Origin: Deinococcus aetherius
Lineage (GTDB): Bacteria; Deinococcota; Deinococci; Deinococcales; Deinococcaceae
DNA length: 64,000 bases
NCBI RefSeq assembly: GCF_025997855.1
Contig: NZ_AP026560.1
Location: forward strand, 1,142,001-1,206,000
Direction of reading: 5' to 3'
Shown in pieces: positions 31,979-39,723 of the stretch; position 1 is the first letter of the stretch, and each line of letters begins with the position of its first letter. Below the pieces are notes generated by a model. The model made no database searches. It was not told where the DNA came from and was given only the letters and a program-made list of their open reading frames with translations. The translations under genes were made by a program, and so were the position numbers.

Positions 31979-33052
31979 ATGACGAACGTGACGAAGACGG
32001 GCGCGACGCAAAAGCCCAAGATCAAGGTTGAGGTCGTCCCCAAAGGCGAGTACAAGCCAGGGCCCAAGATCAAGATGCCGCCCGGCGTGACGGCCATCTT
32101 CGCCAAGCATCAGGCGCTGGGCGGCGACACCGGGCTGCTGGGTAAGGCCACCGGACCCGAGCAGATGACCCCGAATGGCCAGGGGTGGTACCGCCACTAC
32201 CAGCACGGCTCGATCTACTGGACCTCAGCGGCGGGCGCCTTTGAAGTCCACGGCGACATTCGCGCGAAGTGGGAGACGCTGGGGTGGGAGACCTCCTTCC
32301 TCGGCTTCCCGATCACCGACGAGACCACCACCCCCGACGGGGTGGGCCGCTTCAACCATTTCCAGGGCGGCTCGATCTACTGGACGCCGGCGACCGGGGC
32401 GCACGAGGTGCACGGCGACATCCGCACGAAATGGTCCGCGCTGGGCTGGGAACGCTCCTACCTGGGGTACCCGATGAGCGACGAGCAGACGACCCCCGAC
32501 GGCATCGGACGCTACAGCGACTTCGAGCACGGTCAGATCACCTGGTCGCCCGCCCTCGGGGCGGCGGTCTCCTTCACCTCCTACGACCCGGCGGCAGGCG
32601 GCGGCGGCGGGGTGAAGCCTCAGGGCCTGCCGGGGAACGGCGAGCCCGAGGTGCGCCGGCGGCTGGTGTGTTCCGCGCACATGGACCTGACCGACGACGA
32701 GAGCTGGCCCTGGCACGATGAGCACAGCTCGGCCGACGGGACTAACGAGGCCGTCCTGACCACCGATCTGCCTCAGGACGTCCTGACGATGAGCGACGGG
32801 GCCGGAGGAGAACTGCGGGTCGAACTCAAGCTCATCGCCCAGGTCAGGAGCAACGGTGACGTGCTGGTGAAAGGGAATCTCGACCTCTTCGAGGGGACCA
32901 GCGAGCAGAACAACGACCTCGACGGCAACGAGACATTCAATATTCTGGTGCCGCGCGACGGCATCACCTCCGAACAGGTGACCGTTCGCAACGAGGACGA
33001 GGGCGGCGACCTGGCGGTGGTCTCCATGAATTTCTCGAACTACGCCATCTGA
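31979..33052 (+). CDS. LGFP-repeat protein
   Basis: This 357-residue protein has no clear signal peptide. A basic Lys/Pro-rich start (KPKIKVEVVPKGEYKPGPKI) is followed by three LGFP-type repeats from about residue 35 to 195. Each carries a GSIYWT-like strand and a LGWE or LGFP turn (SIYWTSAAGAFEVHGDIRAK, SFLGFPITDE). The C-terminal 150 residues form a separate beta-rich domain. LGFP repeats occur in cell-wall-associated and hydrolase proteins and are thought to bind envelope glycans. How it would be exported is unclear. Confidence 0.78.
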   Translation: MTNVTKTGATQKPKIKVEVVPKGEYKPGPKIKMPPGVTAIFAKHQALGGDTGLLGKATGPEQMTPNGQGWYRHYQHGSIYWTSAAGAFEVHGDIRAKWETLGWETSFLGFPITDETTTPDGVGRFNHFQGGSIYWTPATGAHEVHGDIRTKWSALGWERSYLGYPMSDEQTTPDGIGRYSDFEHGQITWSPALGAAVSFTSYDPAAGGGGGVKPQGLPGNGEPEVRRRLVCSAHMDLTDDESWPWHDEHSSADGTNEAVLTTDLPQDVLTMSDGAGGELRVELKLIAQVRSNGDVLVKGNLDLFEGTSEQNNDLDGNETFNILVPRDGITSEQVTVRNEDEGGDLAVVSMNFSNYAI

Positions 33053-33144
33053 CCCCGTGGCCGGGGAAGGCCATGCGCCTCCCCCGGTGGACTGACCTGG
33101 AACTTGCCCCAGCTTGCCACGGCGTCGGTGCCGGGGGAGCCTCG

Positions 33145-33169
33145 ACACCCCGCTCAGCGAGCGGGGTGT
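33145..33169 (+). terminator. Terminator after the LGFP gene
   Basis: ACACCCCGCT (33145-33154) pairs with AGCGGGGTGT (33160-33169) around a 5-base loop and is followed by T-rich TTCGTGCGTT. It lies 93 bases after the LGFP stop and just before the next gene. Confidence 0.6.
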
Positions 33170-33179
33170 TCGTGCGTTC

Positions 33180-33581
33180 ATGTCTCCTCAAGACGACGCC
33201 CTCGTCCACACCCTGCTCGGCCAGATTCCCGGCAGCGAGCGCTGGGTCCAGGCTCATGCTCTCGTGCGCGGCACCCACATCCTCGACTTGCACGAGGAAG
33301 GTTTCTATCCGGGCACCCCACACGCGCAGGAGGTATTTCGCCGCCTGAAGCCCCACCTTGATGCGGGCGGCCTGGTCGTCACCCTGCGCTCCTTGCGCAA
33401 CGCCGGGTACCTCCACCACGACAACATGACCAGGAAGCAGGGGCACCTGCAACTTGAGGGCCGGACCACCGGCCTCCTTGGTGCCAGGCCAGCCGGAGCG
33501 CGGGTGAGGGTCAGCGGGAGGGTGGCAAGTCAGCGCATTCTCGTCAGCCGAGAGCCCCCTCCCTTTCACTTGCATTTCTGA
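33180..33581 (+). CDS. Hypothetical protein
   Basis: This 133-residue protein has no signal peptide or membrane segment. The sequence alternates helix and strand (VHTLLGQIPGSERWVQAHAL, then FRRLKPHLDAGGLVVTLRSL), and the end is basic (GARVRVSGRVASQRILVSRE). It starts 11 bases after a terminator hairpin and ends about 30 bases before the LexA-like gene. Family not recognised. Codon use fits the transposon cargo. Confidence 0.55.
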   Translation: MSPQDDALVHTLLGQIPGSERWVQAHALVRGTHILDLHEEGFYPGTPHAQEVFRRLKPHLDAGGLVVTLRSLRNAGYLHHDNMTRKQGHLQLEGRTTGLLGARPAGARVRVSGRVASQRILVSREPPPFHLHF

Positions 33582-33601
33582 ACGCCTCGCTCCTACACTT
33601 G

Positions 33602-33613
33602 TGTCAGGTGACA
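33602..33613 (+). promoter_or_regulatory. Palindromic operator before the LexA-like gene
   Basis: TGTCA-GG-TGACA is an exact inverted repeat ending one base before ATG 33615. TACACT at 33593-33598 lies just upstream and would be the -10 box, so the palindrome covers the transcription start. This is the expected position for self-repression by a LexA-like protein. Confidence 0.55.
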
Positions 33614-33614
33614 T

Positions 33615-34325
33615 ATGAGCGAGCGACAGCCGGAGGGACCGAGCGGACGGCAGCGAGACGTGCTGGAGGAGATCGCCCGGCTGGAACGCCAGGGCGAGGG
33701 CGTGACGACGGGGAGATTAGCCGAAAGTCTCTCCCTGCCGCGTCAGAACGTGCGGACGTACCTCATTGCCCTGCGGGACAAGGACTTCATCCGCTACGAC
33801 GCCGCGGAACGCCGGACGGCCATGATCCGCCTCACCGAAGAAGGCTGGGCCGTCACCCAGGGCCGTGTCCCGCCCTTAGGGGCCTTAGGTGAAGCGGGGG
33901 AGCCCCTAGCCTTCCCGATTGTCGGTGAGGTGGCGGCGGGTGAGCCCATCCTGGCCGAGCAGCACATCGAGGGTTACGCCGCCAGACTCTCCGACGTGCT
34001 GGACCTGCGCGAAGGGGACTTCCTGCTCAAGGTGCGCGGCGACAGCATGATCGGCGTCGGCATCTACCCCGGTGATTACGTCGCCATCCACCCCCTGATT
34101 GACGAGCCCCATAGCGGTGAGATCGCCCTGGTCGCCGTGCCTGGGGAGAACACCGCCACCCTCAAACGCTGGCACCGCAACAACGGCACGGTGACCCTGA
34201 TCAGCGAGAACCCGGCCTACCCGAACATGACCTACCGGACTGAGGAGGTCGAGGTGCGGGGCTGCCTGGTCGGGCACGTCGGCACGGGCCGGACACGTCG
34301 CAGTCGACAGGCCCAGGAGCCTTGA
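33615..34325 (+). CDS. LexA-like self-cleaving repressor
   Basis: This 236-residue protein has an N-terminal winged helix (TTGRLAESLSLPRQNVRTYL) and a C-terminal S24 peptidase fold. The cleavage site is AAGE with Ala108-Gly109, Ser144 is in RGDSMIGVGI, and Lys184 is in TATLKRW. LexA-type repressors self-cleave when RecA filaments form after DNA damage. The winged helix is not the standard LexA DNA reader, so the operator is probably its own (TGTCA-N2-TGACA). It heads a three-gene operon and could link cargo or transposition to DNA damage. Confidence 0.85.
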   Translation: MSERQPEGPSGRQRDVLEEIARLERQGEGVTTGRLAESLSLPRQNVRTYLIALRDKDFIRYDAAERRTAMIRLTEEGWAVTQGRVPPLGALGEAGEPLAFPIVGEVAAGEPILAEQHIEGYAARLSDVLDLREGDFLLKVRGDSMIGVGIYPGDYVAIHPLIDEPHSGEIALVAVPGENTATLKRWHRNNGTVTLISENPAYPNMTYRTEEVEVRGCLVGHVGTGRTRRSRQAQEP

Positions 34326-34346
34326 AAAGGTAGGGAGGCGTCACCC

Positions 34347-34583
34347 GTGTCCATCCACCCGACCGTCACGTTCCACGCCCCCTCTCCCGCATCGCCGGAA
34401 GTGCAGCGCCGGCTGCAAAATCTCATCACGTCTCGCTGCGGTCCCTGCACGGTCGTGGTCGTCCGCGCGGAGGATCGGTGGGCGAGGCACACCACCTACT
34501 ACCTGAGCGGGTCGTGGCCCATCCCAGCAGCCGAGGTCCACCGTCACCTCGTTGCCGTGTTCGGCCTGCTGGTGACCCCATGA
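34347..34583 (+). CDS. Small hypothetical protein in the LexA-like operon
   Basis: This 78-residue protein starts at GTG 34347 with GGGAGG 8 bases upstream. It has a CGPC motif (SRCGPCTVVVVRAED) and a beta-alpha layout, with no membrane segment. The stop overlaps the next ATG (ATGA), so it is coupled to it. Family not recognised. The CxxC could be redox-active or metal-binding, but one motif does not establish this. Confidence 0.6.
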   Translation: MSIHPTVTFHAPSPASPEVQRRLQNLITSRCGPCTVVVVRAEDRWARHTTYYLSGSWPIPAAEVHRHLVAVFGLLVTP

Positions 34584-35221
34584 CCCTGATCACCGAGGCC
34601 CTGACCGACAGCCACACCCAGCTCTGGGTCACTCTGGGCGACCAGACCTGGCGTGTCCAGCTCCACCCGCTGCGAGGCCCGGAACCCATGCTCCCCCTGG
34701 TGATGCCCCGAGTCTTCGGGGGGGTGCGGGTCTCGGAGGAGGGCCTCGCCCTGAGATGGCCGGGCGGCTTCCGGTTGCCCTGGCATCTGGTGGTGGCCGA
34801 ACACGCTCCGCCGTGGCTGACCCACCTCGGCGTGGTGCCACCGGAGGAGCGTTACCGGCCCCTCCTGCCCCTGCTGCGGCACGGGACACCCCCGGCGCCT
34901 CTACGGAACCAGCCCACGCGCCTGCACGTGATCCAGATGTTCGGGATGCAAGAGGGTGAGCTGGACGGCATCCTCCGCAACTACCGAGTGCCGGAAGAGG
35001 TCATGCTGCATCGCCTGCACGACCTGGGGTTGTTCCTGCGGGACCACCTCTTCCCCGAGTTGCCCGCCGCACTCCTCCGTCGCCCGTGGGCCTACGCCGC
35101 CCACCGCCACCCTGACCAGCACCACCTCCATACCCTGCTGGCCTGCCTGACGTGGGGGCGTTTGGACCTCGTGGAAGACCCCTGCTGGGCGTTGGCGCGG
35201 GCAGAGTTGGCACATGGATAG
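34580..35221 (+). CDS. Hypothetical protein, last gene of the LexA-like operon
   Basis: This 213-residue soluble protein has a beta-rich first half (TQLWVTLGDQTWRVQLHPLR) and a helical, His-rich second half (HDLGLFLRDHLFPELPAALL, AYAAHRHPDQHHLHTLLACL). ATG 34580 overlaps the previous stop. No family is recognised, and no polymerase, ImuB or nuclease motif is visible, so it is not one of the familiar SOS mutagenesis genes. It is a candidate effector of the LexA-like operon. Confidence 0.6.
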   Translation: MTLITEALTDSHTQLWVTLGDQTWRVQLHPLRGPEPMLPLVMPRVFGGVRVSEEGLALRWPGGFRLPWHLVVAEHAPPWLTHLGVVPPEERYRPLLPLLRHGTPPAPLRNQPTRLHVIQMFGMQEGELDGILRNYRVPEEVMLHRLHDLGLFLRDHLFPELPAALLRRPWAYAAHRHPDQHHLHTLLACLTWGRLDLVEDPCWALARAELAHG

Positions 35222-35257
35222 AACTTCTGAGCCGCCATAATGTAGGAGCTGTCCCCC

Positions 35258-36016
35258 TTATTTTTCGATGGGTGCTACCACCTCGAAATTGCGAAAAACT
35301 GCTACAGATAAGCCTATCATAACAGAGACCGAATAAAACACTATAAGAATAGAAGAGATTAGCAAAGAGTAAGCAAAATGGACTACAGGGTTTGGAACCG
35401 ATGTAAGAAGATAGAATACGAACGCGCCCAGTGGAAAGAACAACAAGCTTGATAGGATGGCAACTAGCTCGGATAGTCCTAGAGTCTTCAAGATGCCCGT
35501 ACTGTCTACTCGTGTAACCCTATTTCTAAAAACATCGAATAGGCTCTTGCAGGTTGAAATTAGAACGGAGCCTAGAGCAAAGATGAACAGCATGGCATTG
35601 CGTATAATGTTCCTTATCGCTACCTGCCCACACACGCTTTCTGCGTCTGCAACTGGATCACGGCCACCTGCCACCTGGGCACCTTGCTCTCCTGCAACGT
35701 TTCTACGTTTGGGAACTTCCACTCGGCCCTTGACACAACTGTCTATACTTGGTTGATAGAGTAACTCTATCGCCGGTACGTTAATACTACTTAAAAGTAT
35801 AGCCGATGTCTTGAATATAACCAGCACGAAACCCAGAAAAATTACAACTGCGAGAAGAATAAATATTTTATAGAAATTACGTTGTAAAAACCGATTAACC
35901 GCATCTACTCCGTTCACTGTTGTAGATCCTCCTTCACTGATCAATCCCAGCGTCGTTGATTTACTAGAGAGCCTACTATACAGGTTTTGATTAAATATAG
36001 TACGCATCAAACACAT
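35258..36016 (-). CDS. AT-rich four-helix membrane protein
   Basis: This 252-residue protein has four or five membrane segments (IFILLAVVIFLGFVLVIF, NAMLFIFALGSVLIST, LSSLLFFPLGAFVFYLL, SLLISSILIVFYSVSVMIGL). A loop between the first two carries two Cys (DSCVKGRVEVPKRRN and ESVCGQVA) and is much more GC-rich than the rest of the gene. AT content and codons are unlike the neighbours, so it is foreign even to the cargo. Family not recognised. A membrane immunity or effector role is possible. Confidence 0.55.
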   Translation of the reverse strand: MCLMRTIFNQNLYSRLSSKSTTLGLISEGGSTTVNGVDAVNRFLQRNFYKIFILLAVVIFLGFVLVIFKTSAILLSSINVPAIELLYQPSIDSCVKGRVEVPKRRNVAGEQGAQVAGGRDPVADAESVCGQVAIRNIIRNAMLFIFALGSVLISTCKSLFDVFRNRVTRVDSTGILKTLGLSELVAILSSLLFFPLGAFVFYLLTSVPNPVVHFAYSLLISSILIVFYSVSVMIGLSVAVFRNFEVVAPIEK

Positions 36017-36062
36017 TTCGGAAACCTAACTGAGAGTTTGTGTAGGCATTTCGAGCGTTATT

Positions 36063-36257
36063 TCAAATATTATTCTCACTCCACCAATTGTCCACCGCCC
36101 ACTCACTGTGGAGGTTGGGTATAATGTCCCCCGCTCTCACGGTCAGGTGGTGGCCGGGCTTATCCATCTCATCGAAAAGCTTGGCTGCGATCACGACTTC
36201 ACGACTGCCAAATAAGGTTCTTCCCCCTTGAGCCCACCATTCTAACATTCGATTCAA
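36063..36257 (-). CDS. Small hypothetical protein
   Basis: This 64-residue Trp-rich protein has WWAQGGRTLFGSREVVIAAK near the start and AVDNWWSENN at the end. It starts only 3 bases after the stop of the truncated gene at 36261-36415, on the same strand, so they were probably one operon. AT-rich. No family recognised. Confidence 0.4.
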   Translation of the reverse strand: MNRMLEWWAQGGRTLFGSREVVIAAKLFDEMDKPGHHLTVRAGDIIPNLHSEWAVDNWWSENNI

Positions 36258-36260
36258 AAT

Positions 36261-36415
36261 TTAATCTGCGTTCAAATAACGCCACCATTCCGCCGTCGCA
36301 GTGAGTGGCGAGTGCGCCGAGTAGGTTGCGACGGCCACCAGGAACCCGAACGACAGCAGGGCTTCCCCGTCTGTGTAGCGTCCTCCTCGATACAGCGCGG
36401 GCAGGGTTGCCCCAA
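36261..36415 (-). pseudogene. 3' end of a gene cut by an IS element
   Basis: The last 50 or so codons of a minus-strand gene (ALYRGGRYTDGEALLSFG, then FLVAVATYSAHSPL and WWRYLNAD) end at the IS boundary 36416. No matching 5' part is found beyond the IS. The start is GC-rich and the tail AT-rich. Function unknown. Confidence 0.4.
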
Positions 36416-37598
36416 CTGACATCTTGCAGTGTTGAAAAAGGACGTCTGGAACGGATTTCTGGCCCCATAGAGGGGTGTGAACCCAAAAGAACAGCATTCC
36501 AGACGGCTGTATTCTGACATCCTGCCGTGCTTTTCCCGCAAGCAGCACCGGGAATCCTTCGAGGTCTTCCTCGACCTGCTGCTGGACGGTTCCGGTCAAC
36601 CGCTGCCAGAACGGGCCACCGTCAAATCTCCCGCAGCCCTCAGCCGCTTTCTCAATCACGCGGCCTGGAACACCTGGCAACTGTGCCGGGTGTTGCGTCA
36701 GCATGCCCAGGAGACGTTGCAGGACTTCTGGCGACAGCAGCCCCACCAGCGCCCTCGGCTGGAACTGCTGGTGGACCTGACCAGCCTGGACAAGACTGGA
36801 AAGTTCGCCCTGCTTGCCGATTGGGTCCATATCTTCAACAGCATCCACGGCGTTCACCTGGTGGTGTTGTTGTGTTGTGGGGAGCTGCGTCTTCCCTGGG
36901 CCTTTCAAGTCTGGCGGGGGAAGGGGTCCCCTTCCCCCGCGCAACTCGCGTTGGACTGCTCCGCACCGTTTCTGCTGCCCTGTTGTCTGGAAAACGGCGT
37001 CCCCATCTGCATGTAGACGGGGGTTTCGAGAGTGCCGAGTTTATTCGGGGTGTGCTCGCCCGTGGCCACAACATCGTCGGCGTGCGTTGCACCCGTAAGC
37101 TGGAGGACGGTCGCCAGCTCCGCGACGTGATGGTGCGAGGGAGCTTGGTCAAGCCCACGGGGCCCCCGCCAGGCGATGTGCGTCTCCTGGGTGTGGCTCT
37201 ACCGGAACAAAGAGCCGGAACAGCGCTTCGTGATGTCCAACCTCGATCTGGGCGGCAAGTACCTCGCCCGCGTGGGGAAGCGCCGTTGGCTTACCCTCGC
37301 CTTCTTTAAAACGGTCAAGGGGCGCTTCGGGCTCGAACGATTCGCCCAGCACAGCGAACAGGGGGTGTTGCGCTGGTGGTGCCTGTCCGGGATGGCCTTT
37401 TTACTGTGCCATTTCCAGGACCTCGACCTCCCTGTGGAGGCGCCGGGAACCTGGCCCGATTGGGGCGACCTGGCGAGAACCGTACGGTTCTCGTTTGTCC
37501 CAGAAGTTCGCCGTCGTGCTCTCCAACTGGAGTTGGATGCGCTCGACGCCTTTCAGAACGCCCTTCTTGCCCTCAAAACCTAAACTGCAAGATGTCAG
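36416..37598 (+). mobile_element. IS4-like insertion sequence, decayed
   Basis: CTGACATCTTGCAGT (36416-36430) and its inverted copy (37584-37598) bound a 1183-base element holding one broken transposase gene. No clear target duplication is seen (left CCCCAA, right TCAATG). It lies inside the transposon cargo and truncates a minus-strand gene. Confidence 0.85.
36477..37583 (+). pseudogene. IS4-like DDE transposase, frameshifted
   Basis: The product would be about 370 residues. Frame 1 holds LLVDLTSLDKTGKFALLADW (first Asp). A shift near 36950 moves to frame 3, which holds HLHVDGGFESAEFIRGVLAR (second Asp). A second shift near 37170 returns to frame 1 (RFVMSNLDLGGKYLARVGKR, LERFAQHSEQGVLRWW). 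The segment RRWLTLAFFKTVKGRFGL is where IS4-type enzymes usually carry a Glu, and none is present. Two shifts and a missing Glu mean it is inactive. Confidence 0.8.
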
Positions 37599-38090
37599 TC
37601 AATGTTGGTAGGTGGCCTCCTCGCCGCTGTGATCGCGGGGGAGCGACACCCGACCCCCTCCGGGGGTGCGGGTTTGTGGAAGGACGAACCGCACCGGTAA
37701 GGCTTGAGTAGGGCGTGCGGGAACATTCTCCTGACAGAAGGGAGGGTTCATCCTCTTGTAGCGACATTTTGACTTCAGGTACCACTGCGCCGACCAGTCC
37801 TCCTGCTGACTGCCCCTCTCCCCGACCCACGGCCCCCAACGGTGTGATCGGGCCCCCTAGAAGGGTGCCTTGCACCCGCCTTTTCCCTTACCTGACGGCG
37901 TTGCTCATCACATCCCACCTGCCGTGCTGTATTATGTCCTAAGCATAAATGTTCCTAAGACCACACGTCCAGGAGTTGGGGCAAGGGTAGGGCTGGAGTA
38001 CGTCGTCAAGAAGTAGGGTGTTGAGGAGGCGCCGGTTCGCTGGCAGACCCACCGTCTCAGGCACCGCCGGGCTGGAAGAGGAATGGAAGT
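37599..38090. other. Intergenic region with one terminator-like hairpin
   Basis: About 490 bases without a supported gene. ACCCGACCCCC-TCC-GGGGGTGCGGGTTT at 37648-37675 is a strong stem followed by T residues. An AT-rich patch near 37925-37960 (TATTATGTCC) may hold the promoter of the Panacea gene, whose ribosome site GAGGAA lies shortly before ATG 38091. Confidence 0.45.
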
Positions 38091-38972
38091 ATGGAGAATG
38101 TCCTCAACGTTGCAAAGTACATCATCGAGCATGAGAGGCAGAACAAGAGGCCGTTGACCGGGATGAAGCTGCAGAAGTTGCTTTATTACGCTCAGGTTTA
38201 CTCGGTCATCCTCAGGGATGAGAAGCTGTTCGATGCGGATTTTTACGCCTGGAAAAATGGTTGTGTCGCCCCGGTTGTTGAGGAGCTACACCATGGGTAC
38301 TTTCACATCCCTGCCAGCTTCCCTGGTGAGTCGGCAGCACTCCAGCCGGACAGCACAAGGGTCCTTCGCTTGACGCTGAGAGACCAGGCCAGGCTGACCG
38401 CCGAGGAGCTTTCTGACCGCAATCATAAAGAGCTGCCATGGCACGTCGCCTACGAGCAGGCCAAGCAGCTCGGGATGGTGCATCCAAATTCTTGGAAGAC
38501 GGAGATGGAGGTGAATATGTCGGAGAACGTGAAGAGGGGGTACAAGCGGCAGGGTGACAGCGTAATCCCTGTGCCGGTCCCGCCGGGTGTCGATCCGCTG
38601 ACCTACAGCCGAGTCCTGGCCCAGCTAGCTGATATGAATTCGGTTGAGGATTTTGTGGAGGCGTTGGCGGAGTCTGACCTCGGCCTCCTCGCGTATATCA
38701 CCCGCGAGGTCCCGTTCAATGCCTACTCGAAGGCACGTATGATCGAGGCTGTTGGCGACCACTGGGAGGACGATCCGGACGCCGTGCGTTCGGCCCTCAT
38801 CTCTGCCCTCAGCGATCAGTCCTCCCTGGTACAGGACAGGGCATTCAGAGGCCTCATCAGCTTTTATTACGACGGCGACCCTGAAGTGCGGAGCTTGATC
38901 GATGGGAAGCCGCTGGAGACCTACAACCCTGCCGTCCGTCCAACCGTTGAGGACCTTCTGTATCATGCCTGA
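38091..38972 (+). CDS. Panacea (DUF4065) antitoxin with HEAT-like tail
   Basis: This 293-residue protein has a Panacea/SocA domain in residues 1-150 (LTGMKLQKLLYYAQVYSVIL, FYAWKNGCVAPVVEEL). Panacea domains neutralise many unrelated toxins in PanAT pairs. The extra C-terminal 120 residues are helical, with repeat-like hairpins (AVRSALISALSDQSSLVQDR, AFRGLISFYYDGDPEVRSLI) resembling HEAT repeats. This tail is not needed for the basic domain. The stop overlaps the next gene's start, as expected for a toxin-antitoxin pair. Confidence 0.8.
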   Translation: MENVLNVAKYIIEHERQNKRPLTGMKLQKLLYYAQVYSVILRDEKLFDADFYAWKNGCVAPVVEELHHGYFHIPASFPGESAALQPDSTRVLRLTLRDQARLTAEELSDRNHKELPWHVAYEQAKQLGMVHPNSWKTEMEVNMSENVKRGYKRQGDSVIPVPVPPGVDPLTYSRVLAQLADMNSVEDFVEALAESDLGLLAYITREVPFNAYSKARMIEAVGDHWEDDPDAVRSALISALSDQSSLVQDRAFRGLISFYYDGDPEVRSLIDGKPLETYNPAVRPTVEDLLYHA

Positions 38973-39627
38973 ATATGTGATGCGTATTATTAAATTCCCT
39001 ACGCCATTTAGAGAGTCGAACCATCAAGAAGTTTACGACAACGAATTCCTTTTAAAAGGGACCGATCCCCTCACTGGGGATCGGCTTCCTGATTTAAGTG
39101 TGTCTGTCTACAAGGTTGATGCAATTGATAAATGCACCCTGGCAAAGGTGCTCCTTCAACACTCTGCCAATATTCCCTTGTCCTCTCCATCCAAGAACCT
39201 TACCTTGGTTAGGGTAACGGATTACATCGGTGGCAGAAGTCTTGTCCCGTCGCCGCTTGCGAGGACTCACTTCTGCTATATATCGGACGCTCATCACGAG
39301 ATCAAAATGAGGGATAAGAATGATCTCGACATCTTCATTTCAAGCCTGATAACAAACTACGATTCTATAGAGTGCAGAGTGAACATCAAAGACATAGACA
39401 TGTACCTCGGTGAAGTCATCGAAGCAAAAGACCTTGAATGGATGAAGATTGCGCGGCAGGGCAACTGCAATGGCCAGAAGCCACGCAAGCTGAATGGAGC
39501 TTGGATGAAAGAGCTTCCCAGCGGGAAGTCTCTCCGCCTTTTCAAGGATGATGCCTACTGCGGGGAGTTTCTAAAACAGTTGCCGGATGCGCCTGAGGCT
39601 ATGGATGTTGAGGCGGACGCATCGTAA
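38965..39627 (+). CDS. Putative toxin paired with the Panacea antitoxin
   Basis: This 220-residue soluble protein starts at ATG 38965, overlapping the antitoxin stop. It is more AT-rich than most neighbours. It is mixed alpha-beta, with segments such as LARTHFCYISDAHHEIKMRD and DLDIFISSLITNYDSIECRV. I see no known toxin motif (no Fic, RelE, ToxN or AbiE pattern). The toxin assignment rests on its position next to the antitoxin. A terminator follows at 39648, so the operon has only two genes. Confidence 0.6.
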   Translation: MPEYVMRIIKFPTPFRESNHQEVYDNEFLLKGTDPLTGDRLPDLSVSVYKVDAIDKCTLAKVLLQHSANIPLSSPSKNLTLVRVTDYIGGRSLVPSPLARTHFCYISDAHHEIKMRDKNDLDIFISSLITNYDSIECRVNIKDIDMYLGEVIEAKDLEWMKIARQGNCNGQKPRKLNGAWMKELPSGKSLRLFKDDAYCGEFLKQLPDAPEAMDVEADAS

Positions 39628-39647
39628 TTGAACCAGATGAAAGTATA

Positions 39648-39670
39648 GGGGGAGGCTGAACGCCTCCCCC
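39648..39670 (+). terminator. Terminator of the Panacea pair
   Basis: GGGGGAGGC (39648-39656) pairs with GCCTCCCCC (39662-39670) around TGAAC and is followed by TTCCTT. It lies 20 bases after the toxin stop. Confidence 0.8.
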
Positions 39671-39723
39671 TTCCTTGCTACCACATTTTGTCCTGGACCG
39701 TCTCGACAACATGGCGGGATGAG

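Noticed and set aside
36416..37598. The IS inverted repeat CTGACAT as a stray Tn7-like end repeat
   Set aside because: Only the first seven bases match. The rest (CTTGCAGT) and the enclosed IS4-like transposase show it is a separate element.
37573..37875. Minus-strand open frame right of the IS as the missing 5' half of the truncated gene
   Set aside because: Its composition is low-complexity and it does not join in a sensible way to the fragment at 36261-36415.
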